Origin: Actinobacteria bacterium UBA912
GTDB taxonomy: Bacteria > Actinomycetota > Coriobacteriia > Anaerosomatales > UBA912
Length of the DNA: 9,942 nucleotides
NCBI GenBank assembly: GCA_002293965.1
Contig: DBEG01000161.1
Span: 1-9,942 of the forward strand
Direction: 5' to 3'
The notes under the pieces were generated by a model. The model did not search any database, was not told the origin of the DNA, and worked only from the letters and a program-made list of their open reading frames with translations. The position numbers were made by a program, and so were the translations under genes. Each line of letters starts with the position of its first letter. The first letter of the stretch is position 1. Positions 5,890 through 9,942 of the stretch are shown here, piece after piece.

Positions 5890-6759
5890 ATGTCCCACGA
5901 CCCTGCAGCTGCCCCCTCATCCTTGTATCTCGGCAGGACGATATCGCTGCTGACAAAGCACGAGAAACAGCGAGTCATCGCCCCCGTACTCGAAACGTCG
6001 TTAAGCTGTGAGGTCAACACCGTATCGGCTTTCGACACGGATCAGCTAGGCACTTTCACCCGAGAGATAGCCCGCGAAGGCACACAGCTGGAAGTCGCCC
6101 GAAAGAAGGCACGCATCGGGATGCGGATCGCAGGGCTACCTCTGGGTCTAGGGAGCGAGGGCTCATTCGGGCCCGATCCGATGCTGGGTCTCATCCCGTG
6201 GAACGTCGAGTTTGTGCTCTTTCTCGATGATGAGCTCGGACTGGAGATAGTCGGCGTCGCTCAGGGCAAATCCAACTTCGCCGCCCTTCTCATATCGCAT
6301 CCTGATGAGCTACAAGACTTCAAGGACAGGGTTGGCTTCCCCACACACCAGCTGATCGTAAGGCCTGACAGCGAGGACGACACACGTATCCTCAAGGGCA
6401 TCAGCACCGAGTCCGAGCTTGCCGAGGCCCTACAATGGGCGTTCTCTCTGTCCTTGGCAGGTAGAGTCCACGTGGAGACCGATCTTCGGGCGCACACCAA
6501 CCCAACCAGGATGGCCGTCATCAAGTCAGCAGCCGAGGACCTCGCAACCAAGCTCGCAACGCCTTGTCCCGCCTGCTCCACACCGGGCTACACTGTAACG
6601 ACTCGGTCCGGAGGCCTGCGCTGCGCCGATTGCGGCGGACCAACTGATGAGCCCTGCCAAGAGATCCACACTTGCGCAAAGTGCGCGTTCACGGAGACGA
6701 TCGATCTGTCCAAGGGCAAAATGGCTGACCCCGGGAAGTGCAAACGCTGCAACCCATAG
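5890..6759 (+). CDS. DUF6671 family protein with paired C-terminal zinc ribbons
   Basis: A 289-residue protein matching the DUF6671 family, whose function I do not know. The characteristic segments are present: HEKQRVIAPVLE near 24-35, FDTDQLGTFTREI at 48-60, a conserved GSEGSFGPDP near 88-97, GFPTHQLIVRP near 149-159, and ETDLRAHTNPTRMAVI at 196-211. The C-terminus has two Cys4 sites that should each bind zinc: CPAC (226-229) with CADC (245-248), and CAKC (262-265) with CKRC (284-287). No signal peptide or membrane segment is evident, so it should be cytoplasmic. The ATG has AGGAG about 12 bases upstream, a slightly long spacing. It is a single-gene unit, divergent from the acyltransferase and convergent with the transporter operon, with only 21 bases to the next stop codon. 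Confidence 0.87.
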   Translation: MSHDPAAAPSSLYLGRTISLLTKHEKQRVIAPVLETSLSCEVNTVSAFDTDQLGTFTREIAREGTQLEVARKKARIGMRIAGLPLGLGSEGSFGPDPMLGLIPWNVEFVLFLDDELGLEIVGVAQGKSNFAALLISHPDELQDFKDRVGFPTHQLIVRPDSEDDTRILKGISTESELAEALQWAFSLSLAGRVHVETDLRAHTNPTRMAVIKSAAEDLATKLATPCPACSTPGYTVTTRSGGLRCADCGGPTDEPCQEIHTCAKCAFTETIDLSKGKMADPGKCKRCNP

Positions 6760-6780
6760 CCCGGTCCGGCTCCTGCCCGC

Positions 6781-7632
6781 TCACATCGAAGCGCGGATCG
6801 ACACGATGAACTCAGCGACACTCGTTGCGGGGGTAGCCCCGAGATCCTCTCCTGCCCGGCGATTCATCTCACAGCCCTTTGTGGCTGCATCGACGGTAGG
6901 TAGACCGGTAGCCATTAGGGCGCAAACGATTCCTGTCAGCGTGTCACCGGTTCCGCCGACTGCCTCCAGCGCAGGTACAGATGGCTCGCTGACCCGAGCG
7001 ACCACACGGCCCTCTCGGCAGATGTGATCGACCGCACCCTTGATGATCAGCGTTCGGGCTGATCCTCCGGATTCCCACGCACGTTGTGCCAAATGCGCCG
7101 GATCGAAATCTTGACCGCCGAAAATGAACTTCGATGAGTATGCCGGATGTTGCGTTCCGGGGTCGGCAAGAAACCCGATCTCGCCGACATCGGGGGTCAT
7201 CAGTTCGAAACGATCGGCCACTCCTGCCGCCTTGGCCGCATACATCCCGCCCGCGTCGGCGACCAGAGTTGTCTGGGGGCGGATATCATCGATCTTCGAG
7301 ACGGCATCGGACATGAGCGAGACTAGCGGTTTCATGTAGTGGAAGACAACGATGTCGGGTTCAACTTGAGAGACGACTTCTGGCAGCAGCTGAAACGCCT
7401 CGATGGTGCCATCTCCTCGTCCGACATCCGCGCATAGAAGCGCATACGGACGCGGAGCTGCGTTGGCTTCGGCAACTGTTGTGGCAGACGCGATCAGTGC
7501 GAAGGCCCCCTGCATGCATGAGTATTCCGTATCCGCGATCCGAACTCCTCCACTCTTTGCAATCGATGCGAGGCCTATGATCGGGGAACCAGTGATCGCA
7601 GGGTAGGTCGCGACAACCAGAGTCCTCATCAT
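6781..7632 (-). CDS. Ribokinase-superfamily enzyme, NAD(P)H-hydrate dehydratase (CARKD)-like
   Basis: A 283-residue enzyme of the ribokinase fold. Motifs align with the ADP/ATP-dependent NAD(P)H-hydrate dehydratase branch: LVADAGGMY at 123-131 (in place of DADAL), MTPDVGEIGFL at 145-155 (TPxxGE), LIIKGAVDHI at 195-204, and the anion-hole and catalytic signature GGTGDTLTGIV at 226-236 with Asp230 as the base. The epimerase domain often fused in that family is absent. Two adjacent ATGs lie at 7632 and 7629; I choose the first because it overlaps the upstream stop in ATGA. It is the last gene of the yedE-tusA-DUF3343 operon, an unexpected place for a metabolite-repair enzyme. It may instead phosphorylate or dehydrate a small molecule related to sulfur or selenium handling. 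Family fold is confident; substrate is not. Confidence 0.75.
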   Translation of the reverse strand: MMRTLVVATYPAITGSPIIGLASIAKSGGVRIADTEYSCMQGAFALIASATTVAEANAAPRPYALLCADVGRGDGTIEAFQLLPEVVSQVEPDIVVFHYMKPLVSLMSDAVSKIDDIRPQTTLVADAGGMYAAKAAGVADRFELMTPDVGEIGFLADPGTQHPAYSSKFIFGGQDFDPAHLAQRAWESGGSARTLIIKGAVDHICREGRVVARVSEPSVPALEAVGGTGDTLTGIVCALMATGLPTVDAATKGCEMNRRAGEDLGATPATSVAEFIVSIRASM

Positions 7633-8174
7633 CGTTTGACTCCAAGCAGATGACACGCCTCCAGGAATGCGGAATCCAGCATCAAGCCACAGATGGTCGC
7701 ACCTAGCTCTCTTGGCCGAGGGGCCTGGTGCAATCTAAGACCGACGAGTTCGATGTTGAGGAATGGGATATCCGGACATCCGCCTCCGCTGATGTTGACG
7801 ATCAGGCCTTCATCCTTTGTCACTGTCAGCTTCATGTTACCGACTCTGACCATCAGCCATTGCCTGTAGTCGACGGTAGTAGCGACATCTACCAGCTTGA
7901 AGCCACCATCTGCACTCACCGTCCAAGCCCGCACCCTCACTTCCGCCTCAAGCAGATGTGCTAACGCCGGTGAGACCTCCTCGGCGGTTAACTCGATCGC
8001 GAGGTCGCAACCAAGCCTAAGATCGAACGGAGGTGCAACCATGGCTACCATCAGTCCATGATCGATCAGAACCAATTCGGCAGCCATGGCTTCGGCGATC
8101 TCGTCGAAAAGCAGCAGGCCCTGCACTTGACTCGAAGAGCCTGAAAGGTCGCCATCGGCTGTGGATGATCTCAT
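7629..8174 (-). CDS. DUF3343-like putative Se/S carrier protein with a C-terminal GGGCPD domain
   Basis: A 181-residue protein with two parts. Residues 18-75 resemble DUF3343, a small putative selenium/sulfur carrier domain: a LLLFDEIAEAMAAELVL strand-helix start, then a proline-rich APPFDLRLGCDLAIEL segment with Cys56 near the place of the family's conserved CG. Ordinary DUF3343 proteins are about 80-100 residues. Here a second part (about 105-178) follows, with IVNISGGGCPDIPFLNIELV and Cys133 in a GGGCPD loop, then APRPRELG and a further Cys162. I do not have a named family for that half. The gene begins in an ATGA overlap with tusA and ends in one with the kinase-like gene. No signal peptide or membrane helix is visible, so it probably works in the cytosol as a partner of TusA in passing sulfur or selenium. 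Assignment to DUF3343 is by motif resemblance. Confidence 0.65.
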   Translation of the reverse strand: MRSSTADGDLSGSSSQVQGLLLFDEIAEAMAAELVLIDHGLMVAMVAPPFDLRLGCDLAIELTAEEVSPALAHLLEAEVRVRAWTVSADGGFKLVDVATTVDYRQWLMVRVGNMKLTVTKDEGLIVNISGGGCPDIPFLNIELVGLRLHQAPRPRELGATICGLMLDSAFLEACHLLGVKR

Positions 8175-8389
8175 GTTCTCGTTCCGCTGATGGTATAGCC
8201 ATCTACCGATTCATCGACGGCTACCTCATAGCCGTTGTCTTTGAGCATGGCAACGACGTTGGCTTTAGCTGTACCTGAGTCCGCCAACACAGTGATGGTA
8301 TCGGGCTCAGAATCGAGTGCTTTCTTGGTTTCCACCAAGGGCATCGGACACGACAATCCCCTGACATCTACCTCTTTCATCTCAATCAT
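8171..8389 (-). CDS. tusA: TusA-family sulfur carrier protein
   Basis: A 72-residue TusA/SirA-like protein. The hallmark VDVRGLSCPMPLVETKKAL (8-26) carries the persulfide-forming Cys14 in a CPxP motif, followed by the usual alternating strand-helix pattern ending in GYEVAVDE. Proteins of this type pick up sulfane sulfur, or selenium in some lineages, and hand it to downstream acceptors in the cytosol. Its stop overlaps the next gene by ATGA and its start overlaps the yedE stop by ATGA. An alternative start three codons later (ATGAAAGAGG) has an AGAGG site at ideal distance, and would remove only MIE. Pairing with a YedE-type transporter just upstream suggests that it receives the imported chalcogen. 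Confidence 0.93.
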   Translation of the reverse strand: MIEMKEVDVRGLSCPMPLVETKKALDSEPDTITVLADSGTAKANVVAMLKDNGYEVAVDESVDGYTISGTRT

Positions 8390-9657
8390 CCTCTCGAAAT
8401 CGCGCCGTTGCGCCTAGAGACGAACGCTATTGCTGCCAATATGACGACCATCACTCCGATGGCAGGCCAGGCGAGTGGCGCAAGTCCTTTGGCACTCGAG
8501 GCCAATAGCGCCCAGTGCGCGAACCCTGCCCCCGTCAACATACCGACAACCGCAGCGAAGCCGTCGAAATCACCCTCTGCTCCAACTATGATCTGCCTGA
8601 AAGGACAACCGCCGAGCATCATGGCGGCCACAGAAGCAACCATCATCGCTACGAAGTTCCCAAGGATATCCATGTGGGCGACAGGCTGATTCTCGAAACC
8701 GAGCCGGAACTGCCCAAGAACCATATTGACTACCGCAGCGCCGATAAGCAGACCGGCGACTCCGAAGAGCAGATCGTAGCGCCTGACAAGGATCGCATCG
8801 CGTATACCACCAATTGAACAGAATCGTGTCCTCTGCGCAACCACACCTATCAACAGGCCAGCAATCAGAGCGATAGCCAGAGGGGCCCGTCTTCCGCCGG
8901 GCTGAGGCCTTGCATTACTTACTGACTCAGCACTTGCCAGAACCTCACCCGTAGCAGCAACGACCGAACCTTCGGCGGTTATGATGGCTCCGTCGGGCCT
9001 GAGGACAGTAGCGATGGCACCGTCTTCCTTGAGGAAGACCACTGGCGGAGAATCCCCGGTTGCAAACGCGCCCTGCGTGGTTTGAGTGGTGAATGTTGGG
9101 CGTGAATCGAATGCAGCGAGGCCAGCAAATACCAAGAGGACTATCGCAAGGGCCGGAAGCGCCCAGCCAAGAATGCCAGAGACCTTTTTCGATCTACCCA
9201 ACGAGTACCCCTGTTTGAGGATCACGATTCCAACTATGACACCAGCGACGATGCCTAGGATTCCCCAGATGGCGTTCAGGTCACCACCCGCAAGACGCAA
9301 CCACGCTCGAACCGTACATCCTAGAAAGATGAGTGCGGACACCATGAAGATGAATCCCAAAACGAATCGAAGTATCGTTGCACTGCCTCCGCGCGGACGA
9401 AATTCCCTTGTCAGGACCGCTGCCGCAACTGCGCCTATGATGATCCCGATGATCTCAGGGCGAATGTAGGCCGTGGCTGCCTGCCCTGTTGCGACACCGG
9501 CGAAGAACCCGGTAATGTCTCGCAGAAAGCATGCTACGCAAAGACCCATGTTCCCGGGATTGCCCTGACTCACCAACCAAGACGCGACAGCTCCTATGAA
9601 CAGACCCGCGCCACCGACTATCCATGCTGTGGCCCCTATCCCAACCTTACGTCTCAT
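8386..9657 (-). CDS. yedE: YedE-family putative selenium (or thiosulfate) transporter
   Basis: A 423-residue polytopic membrane protein of the YeeE/YedE superfamily, with features of the YedE selenium-metabolism subgroup. The N-terminal half has QGNPGNMGLCVACFLRDITG (Cys40, Cys43) and FLGCTVRAWLRLAGGDLNA (Cys114). The C-terminal half repeats the fold with VAQRTRFCSIGGIRD (Cys280) and LGGCPFRQIIVGAEGD (Cys351). In the structurally known YeeE thiosulfate channel, cysteines in such loops pass the substrate across the membrane. The halves are joined by a soluble stretch at about 182-258 with DGAI repeats. I use the ATG at 9657 because GGAGG lies six bases before it, and because the longer frame to 9777 would start upstream of the likely -10 box at 9703. 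It heads an operon with tusA, the DUF3343-like gene and a kinase-like gene. Selenium versus sulfur as cargo cannot be settled here. Confidence 0.88.
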   Translation of the reverse strand: MRRKVGIGATAWIVGGAGLFIGAVASWLVSQGNPGNMGLCVACFLRDITGFFAGVATGQAATAYIRPEIIGIIIGAVAAAVLTREFRPRGGSATILRFVLGFIFMVSALIFLGCTVRAWLRLAGGDLNAIWGILGIVAGVIVGIVILKQGYSLGRSKKVSGILGWALPALAIVLLVFAGLAAFDSRPTFTTQTTQGAFATGDSPPVVFLKEDGAIATVLRPDGAIITAEGSVVAATGEVLASAESVSNARPQPGGRRAPLAIALIAGLLIGVVAQRTRFCSIGGIRDAILVRRYDLLFGVAGLLIGAAVVNMVLGQFRLGFENQPVAHMDILGNFVAMMVASVAAMMLGGCPFRQIIVGAEGDFDGFAAVVGMLTGAGFAHWALLASSAKGLAPLAWPAIGVMVVILAAIAFVSRRNGAISRG

Positions 9658-9697
9658 GCCCACCCTCCACCTCTGTTTCGTGCGGTTATATGTTGTC

Positions 9698-9703
9698 ATT
9701 ATA
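9698..9703 (-). promoter_or_regulatory. Likely -10 box for the yedE operon
   Basis: The minus strand reads TATAAT exactly at 9703-9698, within an AT-rich patch (9685-9720) that stands out from the surrounding sequence. Transcription would begin near 9691, leaving a leader of about 33 bases with GGAGG before the ATG at 9657. No good -35 is found at the 16-18 base spacings, so the promoter may need an activator. The patch also holds a direct repeat (ATAACATAAC on the plus strand) and a loose inverted repeat around 9686-9713. Confidence 0.4.
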
Positions 9704-9739
9704 CATAACATAACACTTAGTGGTAGGCGCACTCTTGTG

Positions 9740-9745
9740 TAGAAT
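9740..9745 (+). promoter_or_regulatory. Candidate -10 box for the antiporter gene
   Basis: TAGAAT on the plus strand matches five of six -10 bases and would place the start near 9752, about 68 bases ahead of the ATG at 9820. The position 17 bases upstream (TTAGTG) is a poor -35. It lies back-to-back with the yedE -10 box, so the two divergent transcripts would share a control region. Confidence 0.25.
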
Positions 9746-9819
9746 TCGCGCTCGGGGCCCAACAATGTCACAATCACGTGGCAAGTCTCCCTATTCGAAG
9801 TACGGCTGAAAGAGGAACC

Positions 9820-9942
9820 ATGGATCTAACCACCGTCATATTGTTCGTAGTCGGACTGGTACTGCTCGTTGCAGGTGCCGAGCTTCTGGTCCGCGGAGCT
9901 GCCAAATTGGCGACCCGTTTAGGTACCTCCGCCCTGGTGGTT
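9820..9942 (+). CDS. Calcium/sodium antiporter (CaCA family), N-terminal fragment
   Basis: The first 41 codons of a membrane antiporter that continue to the window edge without a stop. The start is ATG at 9820, preceded by AGAGGA. The visible residues form a first transmembrane helix (about 6-22) followed by GAELLVRGAAKLATRLGTS, the typical opening of YrbG-like cation/Ca2+ exchangers, in which this segment begins the first alpha repeat. Such proteins exchange cytosolic Ca2+ for Na+ across the inner membrane. It is divergent from the yedE operon across 162 bases, with no evident functional tie. The catalytic motifs lie beyond the window. Confidence 0.82.
   Translation, partial: MDLTTVILFVVGLVLLVAGAELLVRGAAKLATRLGTSALVV

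Noticed and set aside
6781..9657. Selenocysteine (recoded TGA) in the YedE-TusA operon
   Set aside because: Each TGA in these genes is a normal stop within an ATGA overlap with the next gene, and the known catalytic positions are ordinary cysteine codons.

Overview
The window looks like a chromosomal segment of a moderately GC-rich bacterium. SipW-type exported proteins with an S26B signal peptidase, purine-rich Shine-Dalgarno sites and the DUF6671 protein suggest a Gram-positive-type lineage such as Actinomycetota, or possibly Chloroflexota. This placement is inference: there is no rRNA or other taxonomic marker. I see no insertion sequence, phage gene, CRISPR array or tRNA. No gene-free stretch is longer than about 240 bases.

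Left part (184-2863, minus strand): an exported surface-protein module. In transcription order it holds two tandem paralogous SipW/TasA/camelysin-like secreted proteins (2863-2318, then 2272-1604), a strong hairpin (1543-1580), and a membrane signal peptidase of the Ser-His (SipW/Sec11/archaeal) type with an unusual polytopic N-terminal half (1362-184). The likely logic is that the peptidase processes the two exported proteins.

Centre-left (3044-4955, minus strand): signalling. A soluble NarL-type histidine kinase overlaps its NarL/LuxR response regulator by an ATGA. Downstream is a separate receiver-only response regulator lying just upstream of the exported-protein genes. A link between these regulators and the exported proteins is suggested only by position and common strand.

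Centre (5114-6759): a lone NeuD/PglD-type sugar O-acyltransferase (minus, GTG start), and divergent from it a DUF6671 protein with two Cys4 zinc-ribbon-like sites (plus). A perfect 7-bp inverted repeat sits over the probable promoter of the latter.

Right part (6781-9657, minus strand): a tightly coupled four-gene operon, in order a YedE-family (putative selenium/thiosulfate) transporter, a TusA-type sulfur carrier, a two-part DUF3343-like protein and a ribokinase-superfamily (NAD(P)H-hydrate dehydratase-like) enzyme. All three junctions are 4-bp ATGA overlaps. It looks like a sulfur or selenium uptake-and-relay unit and is the most interesting system here. Divergent from it, at the right edge, begins a CaCA-family calcium/sodium antiporter cut off by the window end.
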